Shown in pieces: positions 1 through 8,777 of a stretch of DNA of 45,716 nt (within the stretch, counting starts at the first letter, position 1; each line of letters starts with the position of its first letter). The stretch is from an uncultured Hungatella sp. (GTDB taxonomy: Bacteria; Bacillota; Clostridia; Lachnospirales; Lachnospiraceae). Both the position numbers and the translations under genes were made by a program. The stretch is taken from NCBI GenBank assembly GCA_910588325.1, contig CAJUPP010000022.1, forward strand, positions 1 through 45,716. Direction: 5' to 3'. The notes below the pieces were generated by a model, which ran no database searches, was not told the DNA's origin, and saw nothing but the letters and a program-made list of their open reading frames with translations.

Positions 1-96
1 ATACCAAATCATTTTCCAATTGTCAACAACTTTTTCAAAAAAATTACAAAAAATTTCCGGTACTCTTATTTTGTTCCCTAATTCCTGTTTTTATGG

Positions 97-102
97 TATA
101 CT
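97..102 (+). promoter_or_regulatory. Putative -10 box for the GNAT gene
   Basis: TATACT lies 30 bases before the ATG at 132 in AT-rich DNA. A TTGTTC at 71-76 is the best -35 but the spacing is 20 bases, so the promoter is only moderately convincing. A GGAGG ribosome site follows at about 120-124. Confidence 0.35.
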
Positions 103-131
103 GAATTCTAAATTAGAATGGAGGTATTACC

Positions 132-602
132 ATGAAAATAAGAAGGGCACAAGAACAAGATATGGATGGAATCAATGATTTACTGCTTCAGGTCTGCCTG
201 GTACATCACAAGGGACGCCCGGATCTGTTTAAGTACGGAGCCAAAAAATACTCTGATGATGAGTTAAAAGCCATCATCAATGACGACGCCCGTCCGATTT
301 TTGTAGCTGTAGATGAACATAACTCTGTTCTAGGTTACGCTTTCTGCATCTTCCAACAATATATCGGAAATAATATTATGACGGATATCAAAACTCTGTA
401 TATTGATGATCTGTGTGTAGATGAACAGCTAAGAGGACAGCACATCGGAAAACAGATTTATCAGGCTGTCATCGCGTTTGCTAAGGAAAATGGCTGCTAC
501 AATGTAACCTTAAATGTATGGAGTCTCAATGAATCTGCCATGAAATTCTACCAGGCCTGTGGACTGAAACCTCAAAAAGTAAGCATGGAGACAATCCTGT
601 AA
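132..602 (+). CDS. GNAT family N-acetyltransferase
   Basis: A 156-residue single-domain GCN5-related acetyltransferase that would move an acetyl group from acetyl-CoA to an amine; the acceptor cannot be told. The acetyl-CoA loop is RGQHIG at residues 101-106, directly after the beta strand LYIDDLCVD (89-97). The family's C-terminal NESAMKFYQACGL segment sits at 133-145. The length is usual for the family. The ATG is preceded by GGAGG at a good distance. It is a single-gene unit, convergent with the leftward block that begins with the lipoprotein at 714-1457. The family is certain, the substrate unknown. Confidence 0.9.
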   Translation: MKIRRAQEQDMDGINDLLLQVCLVHHKGRPDLFKYGAKKYSDDELKAIINDDARPIFVAVDEHNSVLGYAFCIFQQYIGNNIMTDIKTLYIDDLCVDEQLRGQHIGKQIYQAVIAFAKENGCYNVTLNVWSLNESAMKFYQACGLKPQKVSMETIL

Positions 603-668
603 CACGGTTCCTCTTATTTTGCCAGACATCCACCAAACGAACTGTTGTCAGCAGGCGGAATACCATTT

Positions 669-714
669 ACGGTTTGCCGGCCGGCCAACAAGCCTTATCC
701 CATCTGTAAACCGT
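669..714. terminator. Inverted repeat between convergent genes
   Basis: ACGGTTT (669-675) is matched by AAACCGT (708-714), with a GC-rich GCCGGCCGGC inside the loop. It lies between the GNAT gene and the end of the lipoprotein gene. No clear T-run follows on either strand, so a terminator role is tentative. Confidence 0.25.
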
Positions 715-1457
715 CACCCGCCTGTTACACCCTGTTCTCCTCCATATCTTACTGTACATCCGTTTCGATTATCTATAGAGCTGATTCCCATGCTGTTTCC
801 ACTGTCTGACGGAAAAAACCAGACCAGACCATCCCCAAAAGAAATCATTCCATCACTGCAGAACAGCTCCTGTTCCGCCTGCCTGTCCAGCTCCGCCTTA
901 AAAGCATCTGTAAAAATCTCATCATAGTAAGCCAAAAAGCTTACCGCATCCTGGACTTCGTAAGAACCGGAAGCCACCGTCACGGTCCTGGGGTATGAAA
1001 TGCGGGCGGCAACAGCATCTCTGCTGTCGTTCATAACATCTTCAATAAAACTTGTGCGTCCATGTTCCGCCTCTTCCCGCGTCATTCCGCATTGCTGATA
1101 AAACATATCTTCATCAGACAACGCCTCCGTAGTCTCTTCTACCGACAGCATTCCTTCCGGCTGACTGGTTTCTGATTCACTGTTCCCTAAAGGTTCTGTG
1201 CTTTCTGTTTCCATGGGGCTTTTCTCTGTTTCCTGTGCCTGTACGGTTCTGTTCTCTCCGTCTGTCTCCTCCCCTAAACCTGCTTCCTTTTTTTCTTCCT
1301 CTTTCTTTGATTCAGATAAACCGCTTTTTCCAGCTGCCTGCGTTCCTTCCTCAAGCGAAATAGGCTCATATTTTGGCCCGCATCCTCCACAGGATATTAC
1401 TGCCCAAAGGGCAAAGAGCCAGATCCAGAATGCTGCTTTTCTATTATTTCTCTTCAT
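714..1457 (-). CDS. Putative secreted lipoprotein, function unknown
   Basis: A 247-residue protein with a signal peptide: positive start (KRNNRK), a hydrophobic stretch at residues 9-21, and cysteines at 23 and 26 (ISCGGC) that make a lipobox. Residues 30-110 are very rich in Glu, Ser, Thr and Lys and look like an unstructured surface stalk. The C-terminal half (about 115-240) appears folded, with alternating hydrophobic residues, but I do not recognise a family. The start codon overlaps the last codons of the upstream HEYGH membrane protein (1444-1457), so the two are probably translationally coupled. Function is not assigned. Confidence 0.7.
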   Translation of the reverse strand: MKRNNRKAAFWIWLFALWAVISCGGCGPKYEPISLEEGTQAAGKSGLSESKKEEEKKEAGLGEETDGENRTVQAQETEKSPMETESTEPLGNSESETSQPEGMLSVEETTEALSDEDMFYQQCGMTREEAEHGRTSFIEDVMNDSRDAVAARISYPRTVTVASGSYEVQDAVSFLAYYDEIFTDAFKAELDRQAEQELFCSDGMISFGDGLVWFFPSDSGNSMGISSIDNRNGCTVRYGGEQGVTGG

Positions 1458-1908
1458 CCGTCTTCCCTCCCTGCTGTCTGTTTATAAAATCGGCTGTCAT
1501 CTTCCGTCCCAGCCGGTCCGCCCACCCTTCTGCAAAACAAAAGGAATAAGGAACTCCATATGTCTCACGAAGCTTTACATATTTCCTGCAGTTGGCCCAT
1601 ATGGCAGACGGAATCCCTATGACAGGCAGATACAGCGGCCCTAACATAAGAGACTGAATCGTATGGCCATATTCATGAACCATCAGTCTGTCCGGCTGTT
1701 CTATCTGGCCTCCGGCCTTTCTATGGTCCGGTGAAAAAATAAATAATCCCAGTGAAACGCCATCGTCCCGTTTCCACCCCGTATGTACTGCCCCTCCAAA
1801 AAATCGATGAGGACATTTCATATATTTCAAAAACACAAGAAGCCCCACGCTGGTCTGTATGATTCCCCATGTACACTGGAGAAAAATATAAAGCAAAATG
1901 CTTGGCAA
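1444..1908 (-). CDS. Small membrane protein with HEYGH zinc-peptidase-like motif
   Basis: The open frame runs up to a GTG at 2013 without a ribosome site. I prefer TTG at 1908, which has AGAGG (1917-1921) 8 bases upstream and opens straight into a membrane segment, giving 154 residues. In the 189-residue numbering there is a hydrophobic segment at 38-62, an HEYGH motif (HExxH) at 113-117, a hydrophobic stretch at 122-140, and EGWAD at 162-166. HExxH followed about 45 residues later by a Glu in an ExxAD context is the zinc-binding arrangement of gluzincin-type metallopeptidases, so a membrane zinc peptidase is plausible but not proven. It overlaps the lipoprotein gene downstream. I recognise no named family. 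Confidence 0.6.
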   Translation of the reverse strand: MPSILLYIFLQCTWGIIQTSVGLLVFLKYMKCPHRFFGGAVHTGWKRDDGVSLGLFIFSPDHRKAGGQIEQPDRLMVHEYGHTIQSLMLGPLYLPVIGIPSAIWANCRKYVKLRETYGVPYSFCFAEGWADRLGRKMTADFINRQQGGKTDEEK

Positions 1909-2089
1909 ATCTCCGACCTCTTTTCTGATTGGCAAAATCTGGAAACAGTGACATTCAAAATGAAAAGAAGGCGCTGAATTCCCGCTCTTTTCAAATTCTG
2001 CCACAGCTGTCACGCTTTAACAGTAATTGTAAAGAGACTGCCGGCCGCAGCGCCTTCCCAATATCTCATTATCCTTACTCCACCATATC

Positions 2090-3232
2090 CTATACAACCT
2101 GATGCTTTGCAATATATACCGGGAATGTATCGGTTCCCCGTACTTCCTTCTCGGCGGTAATGGTCACACGTTTGTCGGAAATCACATATTCCACCGATGC
2201 ACCTGCCTCTACCACCGTATCCTGCATGAGGACACAGTTCTTCACCTTAGCGCCCTTGCCTACCTTTACGCCACGGAATAAAATGCTGTTCTCCACTTCT
2301 CCTTCGATGACACAGCCGTCAGAGGTCATCACATTCTTTGCCCTGGCAGCACCGATATATCTGGTAGGATTGTCATCACGAATCTTGGTATAGATAGGAT
2401 TGCTGGAGAATAATGCATCCAGATTCTCCTCATCCAGAAGCCTCATATTCTCGTCAAAGTAACTCTTCATATCCGTAATCCTTGCCACATAGCCGTCATA
2501 CTTAAAGCCCTGTACATTCAGCTTACCCAGCTGCGGCATAAGAATATCTCTCTCGAAATATGTATACCCCCGTACAAACGCAGTATAGATCTGGTCGATC
2601 AGAAGCTCTCTGCTGGTGATATAGATGTTCATGGAAAAATTCTGCTGTCCGTCCCACTTGGGATTCACGTAGATCTCATTTACCCGGCCGTCTTCAATGC
2701 CCAGAGTATAGTACAGATCCCCGTTCATATCCTTGCTTTCAATAAAGGACTTGGGAAGTTCCTCCTGAGAATATGCAATGGTTACATCCGCGCCGCTGGC
2801 AACATGGGCATCGATCAGAGCACCGAAATCAAAATTAACTGCCATGTTGGTATCAGCCATGACCACATATTTTTCCTTCTGGGACTTCAGGAAATCGATA
2901 ATGCTGGCCAGCGCTTCCACACGGCCATTGTAAATCTTTACCGTCTTCTGTGCGAAAGGAGGAACAATGTTCAGTCCGCCATTCTTACGGGTCAGATCCC
3001 ACTCGCGTCCGGCGCCCAGGTGGTCCATCAGAGAATGATAATTCTTGCGGACAACCAAAGATACATTGTCAATCCCACTGTTTACCATACTGGATAAGAT
3101 AAAGTCCACCATACGGTAACGGCCTGCAAAAGGAATGGAAGCCATCAAACGCTCCGCCACCAGTTCAGGAACCAAGGAATCATAACTGTTTGGGAAAATA
3201 ATTCCCAGTGCATTTGCGTTAGAATTAGTCAT
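2090..3232 (-). CDS. glgD: Glucose-1-phosphate adenylyltransferase subunit GlgD
   Basis: A 380-residue homologue of ADP-glucose pyrophosphorylase. It keeps the family layout (nucleotidyltransferase fold to about residue 250, then a left-handed beta-helix ending rich in V/G hexapeptides) but lacks the catalytic GGxGxRL loop; the N terminus instead reads GIIFPNSYDSLVP. That loss is typical of the GlgD subunit, which in Firmicutes pairs with GlgC and modulates it in glycogen synthesis. The retained PFAGRYRMVDF segment matches the GGKYRIIDF region of GlgC. The start overlaps the glgC stop by 8 bases, as expected for the glgCD operon. No glgA, glgB or glgP lies in the window. Confidence 0.95.
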   Translation of the reverse strand: MTNSNANALGIIFPNSYDSLVPELVAERLMASIPFAGRYRMVDFILSSMVNSGIDNVSLVVRKNYHSLMDHLGAGREWDLTRKNGGLNIVPPFAQKTVKIYNGRVEALASIIDFLKSQKEKYVVMADTNMAVNFDFGALIDAHVASGADVTIAYSQEELPKSFIESKDMNGDLYYTLGIEDGRVNEIYVNPKWDGQQNFSMNIYITSRELLIDQIYTAFVRGYTYFERDILMPQLGKLNVQGFKYDGYVARITDMKSYFDENMRLLDEENLDALFSSNPIYTKIRDDNPTRYIGAARAKNVMTSDGCVIEGEVENSILFRGVKVGKGAKVKNCVLMQDTVVEAGASVEYVISDKRVTITAEKEVRGTDTFPVYIAKHQVV

Positions 3233-4436
3233 TTATCTCACCACCCTCTTTTACATTATTGTATACCATAGCTTTTGGACCAATCTTTGCATTATCGCCT
3301 ACAAATACGCCGGAGCCTACTGTGGCAACACCCTTTTCATTGTCCGTAGGCATGGCTCCTACAACCGCATTCTCGCCGATCTCCACATCCTCGGCTATAA
3401 TACAGTGTTTTACAACTGCACCTGCTTTGATGGTGGTGCCGCCCATAACCACTGCGTCCTCTACCACCGCGCCTTTCTCTACCTTGACGCCTGCAAAAAG
3501 AATGGAGTGTTTTACTTCGCCTGAGATACGGCAGCCATCGGTAATCATGGAATTCTCCACAACTGCATCCGCGCCGATCCTATGTCCGGTCATACCGCTG
3601 TTGCGGCTGTAAATCTTCCAGTTTTCATCAAACAGGTTGATACCGCTGTGCTCCGGATCCAGCACTTCCATATTGGCTTCCCACAGAGAAGAAATGGTTC
3701 CCACATCCTTCCAGTACCCACTGAAATGATATGCGTACATTCTGCGCTGATCTCTCAACAGATTCGGGATAATGTTGTTCCCAAAGTCATTCTCGGAATT
3801 GGGATCTGCCTCATCCTCAACCAGATATTTCTTTAAAATATCCCAGTTAAAGATATAGATACCCATGGATGCCAGATTGGACTTAGGATTCTTGGGTTTC
3901 TCCTGGAACTCGGTGATCTTGTCGTTCTCATCCGCTACCATCAGTCCGAAACGGGATGCCTCTTCCCACGGAACCTCCATGACAGCTACACTGAATTCCG
4001 CATTCTTCTCCTTATGAAATCTTAAGAAATCGCTGTAATCCTGCTTGCAAATCTGGTCACCGGAAAGAATGATAACATACTGTGGATTGTAGCGCTCAAT
4101 AAAGGAAATATTCTGATAAATCGCATTGGCAGTACCTTTGTACCAGTCAGAACCAGAGGCCTGCTGATAGGGAGGCAATACATGAACGCCGCCATAGAGA
4201 CGGTCCAAGTCCCAGGGCTGTCCATTACCAATATACTCATTCAGAACCAATGGCTGATACTGGGTAAGAATTCCCACCGTATCAATTCCTGAATTGACGC
4301 AGTTCGATAGAGGAAAATCGATAATACGATATTTTCCGCCAAAAGGAACTGCAGGTTTTGCCAGTTTTTGAGTCAGTGCATAAAGACGGGACCCCTGTCC
4401 ACCGGCAAGAAGCATTGCAATCATTTCTTTTGCCAT
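3225..4436 (-). CDS. glgC: Glucose-1-phosphate adenylyltransferase GlgC
   Basis: Catalytic subunit, 403 residues, making ADP-glucose and pyrophosphate from ATP and glucose-1-phosphate, the committed step of bacterial glycogen synthesis. The N terminus has the nucleotide loop GGQGSRL at residues 12-18, then KPAVPFGGKYRIIDFPLSN. SGDQI marks the metal-binding Asp, and the C-terminal third is a hexapeptide-repeat beta-helix. The ATG is preceded by GGGGGAG at a good distance. First gene of the glgC-glgD pair, read leftward, and separated from scpB by 120 AT-rich bases that should hold its promoter. Confidence 0.97.
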   Translation of the reverse strand: MAKEMIAMLLAGGQGSRLYALTQKLAKPAVPFGGKYRIIDFPLSNCVNSGIDTVGILTQYQPLVLNEYIGNGQPWDLDRLYGGVHVLPPYQQASGSDWYKGTANAIYQNISFIERYNPQYVIILSGDQICKQDYSDFLRFHKEKNAEFSVAVMEVPWEEASRFGLMVADENDKITEFQEKPKNPKSNLASMGIYIFNWDILKKYLVEDEADPNSENDFGNNIIPNLLRDQRRMYAYHFSGYWKDVGTISSLWEANMEVLDPEHSGINLFDENWKIYSRNSGMTGHRIGADAVVENSMITDGCRISGEVKHSILFAGVKVEKGAVVEDAVVMGGTTIKAGAVVKHCIIAEDVEIGENAVVGAMPTDNEKGVATVGSGVFVGDNAKIGPKAMVYNNVKEGGEIND

Positions 4437-4556
4437 AATAACTCCCCCTGATTTTCTTTAATACTTAGTTTAAAGTTTACCACAAATTTCCTAAAAGCGG
4501 TAGCTTTTTTACAGAAATTTATAAAACAATTTACTTTCCTTATACACAGTTGACTT

Positions 4557-5249
4557 TCAGGTTGCTTCTTCCCCGTCCATCCGCACCTTCAGTTCCTCTT
4601 CCACTTCGCTTTTTATCTCTTCTTGGCGAACCGGATCGATATCCGGAAGGTTCTCTTTCCCGCCAATGCCGAAACGTCTTAGAAACTCCTCTGTCGTAGC
4701 AAACAGCGCCGGACGGCCCGGTGCATCCAGACGCCCGATCTCCTGCACCAGATTGTACTCGATGAGACGATTGACCGCATGGTCGGACTTTACCCCTCTG
4801 ATTTTTTCGATCTCCAGTTTTGTCACCGGCTGCTTGTAAGCGATAATGGAAAGAGTCTCCAGTGTCACCTCTGTCAGCACATTCTTCTTGGGAGCTGATG
4901 CTACCCGTATCAGATTCTCATAAAACCGCGCTTTGGTACACATCTGATAACTGTTTTCCAGTTCGATAATCTGAATCCCTCTGCCCTCTTCCTCATATCG
5001 GGCCATCAGCTTTTCCACCACTTGTCTCGCGGTCTTCTCGTTCTGGTCAATGGCTACGGCCAGCTGGCTTAACCCAACGGATTGGCCCATGGTAAACAGA
5101 ACCGCTTCCACAATGGCTTCCCAATCCTCCTCAGGATATGTATCTTCTTTCTTTTCAGCGCACTTCTCATCTTCCCGATAATCTTCCATAACCATCACTT
5201 CTCTCGCATCGACTCCGCCTAATTCTCCTTCCAATCCGTCTTCCTCCAT
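4557..5249 (-). CDS. scpB: Segregation and condensation protein B
   Basis: A 230-residue ScpB, the winged-helix kleisin-interacting subunit of the SMC-ScpA-ScpB condensin used for chromosome compaction and segregation. The core runs from about residue 42 (EDWEAIVEAVLFTMG) to 200, with the diagnostic segments LETLSIIAYKQPVTKLEIEKIRGV and GRPALFATTEEFLRRFG. The first 40 residues are acidic and charged, an extension beyond the usual start; an internal start cannot be excluded. It follows scpA by 24 bases in one operon. Confidence 0.95.
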   Translation of the reverse strand: MEEDGLEGELGGVDAREVMVMEDYREDEKCAEKKEDTYPEEDWEAIVEAVLFTMGQSVGLSQLAVAIDQNEKTARQVVEKLMARYEEEGRGIQIIELENSYQMCTKARFYENLIRVASAPKKNVLTEVTLETLSIIAYKQPVTKLEIEKIRGVKSDHAVNRLIEYNLVQEIGRLDAPGRPALFATTEEFLRRFGIGGKENLPDIDPVRQEEIKSEVEEELKVRMDGEEAT

Positions 5250-5273
5250 ATTCCTTGGTTCTCTTTCGTTTTA

Positions 5274-6071
5274 CTACCCCTCAAAATCCTTAAGTCCGGC
5301 CAGGTCAAGTTCCTCTATCTCTCCTTCTGGCTCCAGAGTCTCAATATTCATATCGTCAAAAAGAGTTTCCTGGGTCAGATAAATCTTCCCCATCTTCATC
5401 AATTCCAACACTGCCAGAAACGTCACCACTACCTCCAGCTTGTCCCCCTGCCGTTCCAGAAGCTGGCGGAAACTGAATCTTTGGTGCTGCCTGGCATACC
5501 CCATCACGGCCCCAACCTTTTCTTCCAAACTTACGGGTTCTTTGGTGATTGTACCGAATTTGCTTCGGATAGGGTCGATTTTATCATTTTGCCGTTTCAT
5601 CACCGACTGAAAAATGTTCTGCAGCTTCGCCAGAGTCAAACCGTCCAGAAGCTGATCCAGATCCACAGGTGCCTCGTATTTTTCTACCTCTTTCGGGATC
5701 GTGGGTTCTTTAAAAAAATGTTTTTCTGCCCCCTGCTCCATATCCTGAAGTTCCATAGCCAGACATTTGTACATTTTGTACTCCAAAAGTCTGGCAACCA
5801 GCTCTGCCCTTGGATCCTGTTCCTCCCCGTCCTCATCTACCTCTACAGGAAGAAGCATCCTACATTTTATATCAATCAAGGTGGCCGCCATCACCAAAAA
5901 TTCACTGACAACCTCCAAATCCTCTGTCTCCATATGGCTGACATATTCCAGATACTGCTCCGTAATCAGCACAATCGGAATGTCATAAATATTTACTTTA
6001 TTTTTTTCAATCAGATGAAGGAGAAGGTCCAAAGGGCCCTCAAAATTTTCCAGTTTATATGAAATATCCAT
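5274..6071 (-). CDS. scpA: Segregation and condensation protein A
   Basis: A 265-residue kleisin that bridges the SMC heads and binds ScpB. The N terminus carries the family hallmark YKLENFEGPLDLLLHLIEKNK (about 5-26), then EYLEYVSHMETEDLEVVSEFLVMAATLIDIK, which together form the SMC neck-binding part. The C-terminal winged-helix segment (VVVTFLAVLELMKMGKIYLTQ) is complete. Length is typical. It lies upstream of scpB, and downstream of a metallophosphoesterase gene with a 62-base gap. Confidence 0.96.
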   Translation of the reverse strand: MDISYKLENFEGPLDLLLHLIEKNKVNIYDIPIVLITEQYLEYVSHMETEDLEVVSEFLVMAATLIDIKCRMLLPVEVDEDGEEQDPRAELVARLLEYKMYKCLAMELQDMEQGAEKHFFKEPTIPKEVEKYEAPVDLDQLLDGLTLAKLQNIFQSVMKRQNDKIDPIRSKFGTITKEPVSLEEKVGAVMGYARQHQRFSFRQLLERQGDKLEVVVTFLAVLELMKMGKIYLTQETLFDDMNIETLEPEGEIEELDLAGLKDFEG

Positions 6072-6133
6072 TCTGCCGACTCACTCCTGATATGATTATG
6101 ATTCGATTTTCCAGTCCTGACATCCTACGTTCT

Positions 6134-6982
6134 TTAAACCACTGCCTTTAAATGGATTACCACCAATTCCGGCTTATTGTTCAGCCGGATATTGATGGAA
6201 TGCGTTCCCAATCCTCTGCTGACAATCATAACTTTACCACGTATCCGGTGAATCCCCCCACAGCATTTTTCAAAAAACTGAAACTGGGGAGTCATCAGCC
6301 CTCCAAGTCCCGGAATCCGTATGGTTCCGCCGTGAAAATGTCCGCCCAAGGCCAAATCTGCCCCCCACTGCGCATAGGCTTTATGAAACATGGGGGAGTG
6401 TGCCAGAAGAATACAGTACTTTCCTTCATCTGCTTTTCCCAGCCGTTTCTCTATGTATCTATTTTCCATAGTCTTATTTTGAAACTTTTTGTAGTACGGT
6501 TCTTCTATATTGAGACCATAAATCCGGATATCACTTCCCAAACCGGCAGATTCATCGGATAAATGGAAAACCCCCAATTTCTTCAGCCTTTTCTGAAATT
6601 CATCATATTGATCTCCATATTGGTCTCGGTTCTGATCCATACGGTTTTCGTGATTTCCGTTTCCATAATATATGGGGTACTGGTCCGCTAATTTTTCTAC
6701 AAGAAACAAGGCGGCCCCGGTATCCGCCTTGCTCTTTACTACCATCATGTCTCCACCGATGAGAACCGCATCTGGTCTTTCTCTTTTTATGGCATCCAGC
6801 AACGTTTTCTGTCCTTCTCCAAAACAATTGTCATGAAGGTCTGATAAAAATACAACTGTTTTGTCTGTCCTGATTTTATCTGTCTCCAATTCATATCTGC
6901 TGACAGACAGAGTCTTTCGTTCGTATAAAGAACGGAAAAAAGCGCCGCAGCCCATAACCAGAAATAATACTGCTATCCACAT
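6134..6982 (-). CDS. YkuE-like metallophosphoesterase, membrane-anchored
   Basis: A 282-residue calcineurin-like phosphoesterase. All five metal-site motifs are visible: DLHDN at about 48-52, GGDM (75-78), GNGNHE (107-112), a lone His in HSP (about 195), and GGHFHGG (213-219). The first 15 residues (WIAVLFLVMGCGAFF) form a hydrophobic anchor, so the enzyme probably works at the membrane. Proteins of this type act on phospholipid headgroups or UDP-sugar lipids; the substrate here is not known. It sits between rubrerythrin and scpA on the same strand, and may be cotranscribed with either. Confidence 0.88.
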   Translation of the reverse strand: MWIAVLFLVMGCGAFFRSLYERKTLSVSRYELETDKIRTDKTVVFLSDLHDNCFGEGQKTLLDAIKRERPDAVLIGGDMMVVKSKADTGAALFLVEKLADQYPIYYGNGNHENRMDQNRDQYGDQYDEFQKRLKKLGVFHLSDESAGLGSDIRIYGLNIEEPYYKKFQNKTMENRYIEKRLGKADEGKYCILLAHSPMFHKAYAQWGADLALGGHFHGGTIRIPGLGGLMTPQFQFFEKCCGGIHRIRGKVMIVSRGLGTHSINIRLNNKPELVVIHLKAVV

Positions 6983-7045
6983 TCTGTTGTTTCCTTTTTC
7001 TCTTTCCTTTTATTCTGCTGCCCTCGGCCAGGCACCATTTTTCTG

Positions 7046-7645
7046 TCATCTTCCCAGGTAAGGAGCCATTTCCAGGCGGACAAAATATCCCTGTTCATGT
7101 TTACAAACAGGACATATCTGTGGGGCTTTCGTTCCCTGGAGCACATGGCCGCAGTTTAAGCACATCCATCCGGTAGTGATATCGGATACAAACAACTGCT
7201 GTCTGCCTATTAAATCTGCAAACATCCCAAAACGGTCACCGTGAACCTTCTCAATCTCCGCAATCTGATGGAAAATTCTTCCGATTTCCTCAAAGCCTTC
7301 CTCCCTGGCCTTATCTCCAAAGGCCTGATATACCACATCATGCTCTTCGTATTCATTGTGTCTTGCTGACTTCAGAAGATCCAGTGTCTTCTGGGAGATA
7401 TCAACCGGATACCCGCCGTCAACATGAATAGTTTCTCCTGTCAGATCTTTCAGGTAATTATAAAATATCTCCGCGTGTTCCTTTTCCTGATCAGCCGTAA
7501 ACTGAAATACCGCCTCAATAACCGGTAATTTCTCTTCCTTCGCAATTCCCGCTGCAAATGTGTATCTGTTTCTGGCCTGACTTTCTCCTGCAAAGGCCCG
7601 CATCAAGTTTTTTGCAGTTTCACTGGTTTTAAAGTCCAATTTCAT
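7046..7645 (-). CDS. rbr: Rubrerythrin
   Basis: A 199-residue non-haem diiron peroxidase that reduces hydrogen peroxide in anaerobes. The N-terminal ferritin-like four-helix domain (about 1-145) shows the diiron ligands in GESQARNRY (19-27), EKEHAEIFY, EYEEHDVVYQAFGDKAREE and IAEIEKVHGDRF. The C-terminal rubredoxin-like domain has CLNCGH and CPVCKHE, giving the Cys4 iron centre. Length is normal. GGAGGT lies just before the ATG. A 120-base gap separates it from the Cys-rich gene upstream, so it probably has its own promoter. Confidence 0.97.
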   Translation of the reverse strand: MKLDFKTSETAKNLMRAFAGESQARNRYTFAAGIAKEEKLPVIEAVFQFTADQEKEHAEIFYNYLKDLTGETIHVDGGYPVDISQKTLDLLKSARHNEYEEHDVVYQAFGDKAREEGFEEIGRIFHQIAEIEKVHGDRFGMFADLIGRQQLFVSDITTGWMCLNCGHVLQGTKAPQICPVCKHEQGYFVRLEMAPYLGR

Positions 7646-7765
7646 CTACCTCCTATTCGAGCATTTTGATTCTATACTCTTTGGAGGTAGTATTCTCCAT
7701 TTTGTGAAATTTATGCACCGAAATTACATGTTTTCCAGAATCAATGCTGTGGCTTTGCAGGGTAT

Positions 7766-8521
7766 CTACTTGCTGCTGCGAAATACCGGATCTGCCGGAT
7801 AGCCTCCCACAATCTTCTGCATGGTCCGCTGTACCGCATCCCTGGAATTTTTCCAATCCTTATCCTTATTTACATAATCATATTTTTCAATCAGCCAGTC
7901 TATATCTTCCTGAATCCTGTCCAGTTCCTGCTCCATCTGTCTGAAAAGAACCGGAAACACCTGATCCTGTTCCTTCTTCCCCAGACCATTCTGACAGACA
8001 TCAATCAGATCTGCAAAGTGGTGAATGCAAAAGCCTTTGGACTGTTTAACAAGTTCCATAAATTCGCCTTCATGTTTCACCTGATAAACGAAGGTATCCA
8101 GCACTCTCTCATATGTATTCTTCACTCTGGCGCATACATAGCAATGGCACTCTTCCTGCCGGATCCAGTCTCCTACTGTACTTTTTCCCTCATCTTTCTT
8201 TTTCCATTTTCCAAACAGGGAAGCCTGTTCCGGCGAAAATGCATCCATCTGCTTTTTCAGTTCTCCTCTTAAATGCTTCATTCTGGTTTTTAAAATCCAT
8301 GCATTTCCCAGAGTGTTGCCATAATCGTACATCATCTTGGTGTGCTGTCTGCAGAAGCCCTGCCTGTCTGTCTGATCGCGGATATCACTTTCCATATAAG
8401 AAGAACCCAGAACAAATTCTATGGCTGCCTGTTCCAGATTACGCTCCAGATAGCAGAACGGGCACTCATCTCCTGCTTTTAATGCATCATTTAATTCTAT
8501 GGTATATAATTTTTCTTTCAC
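7766..8521 (-). CDS. DUF6062-like protein with two Cys/His clusters
   Basis: The open frame extends to 8671, but GTG at 8519-8521 is preceded by GGGGAGG (8531-8537) at 9 bases, and the protein then begins VKEKLYTIELNDA, the normal-looking start. That gives 251 residues. It holds two similar sets of Cys/His motifs: CPFC near residue 20 with CRQH near 65, and CHCYVC near 130 with CIHH near 175, suggesting an internal duplication that binds two metals. The rest is alpha-helical and charged, with no signal peptide. I associate it with DUF6062, a family of unknown function, with moderate certainty. Confidence 0.72.
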   Translation of the reverse strand: MKEKLYTIELNDALKAGDECPFCYLERNLEQAAIEFVLGSSYMESDIRDQTDRQGFCRQHTKMMYDYGNTLGNAWILKTRMKHLRGELKKQMDAFSPEQASLFGKWKKKDEGKSTVGDWIRQEECHCYVCARVKNTYERVLDTFVYQVKHEGEFMELVKQSKGFCIHHFADLIDVCQNGLGKKEQDQVFPVLFRQMEQELDRIQEDIDWLIEKYDYVNKDKDWKNSRDAVQRTMQKIVGGYPADPVFRSSK

Positions 8522-8676
8522 AGCTTTGTACCTCCCCGCACCTTCTTTTTCGCTGACTGCTTTCTCTCCAGCAATCCTCCTTCCCACATCATACACGTTT
8601 CCCTGTTTTCCCGTCAAGAACTGATTTCTATTTAGGGGCCATAAGTCGCCTTTTGGCATCCCATCTTCCATTATTA

Positions 8677-8688
8677 TCCATTTATGGA
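8677..8688. promoter_or_regulatory. Palindrome TCCATTTATGGA between divergent genes
   Basis: A TCCAT-TT-ATGGA inverted repeat lies in the 256-base divergent region between the GTG of the Cys-rich gene and the ATG of the XRE gene at 8778. It could be an operator for the small XRE protein; this is inference from position alone. Confidence 0.3.
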
Positions 8689-8777
8689 CAATATACTTAT
8701 TCGGACAACACCTTTTTAATTAAATTGTGGAGAAATGACTGCTCAAATAGTGCTGACGGCAGAAAGGAGGCGAATTT

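Noticed and set aside
7653..7856. 67-residue frame between rubrerythrin and the DUF6062-like gene
   Set aside because: Overlaps the 3' end of the Cys-rich gene, has no ribosome site and no protein-like pattern.
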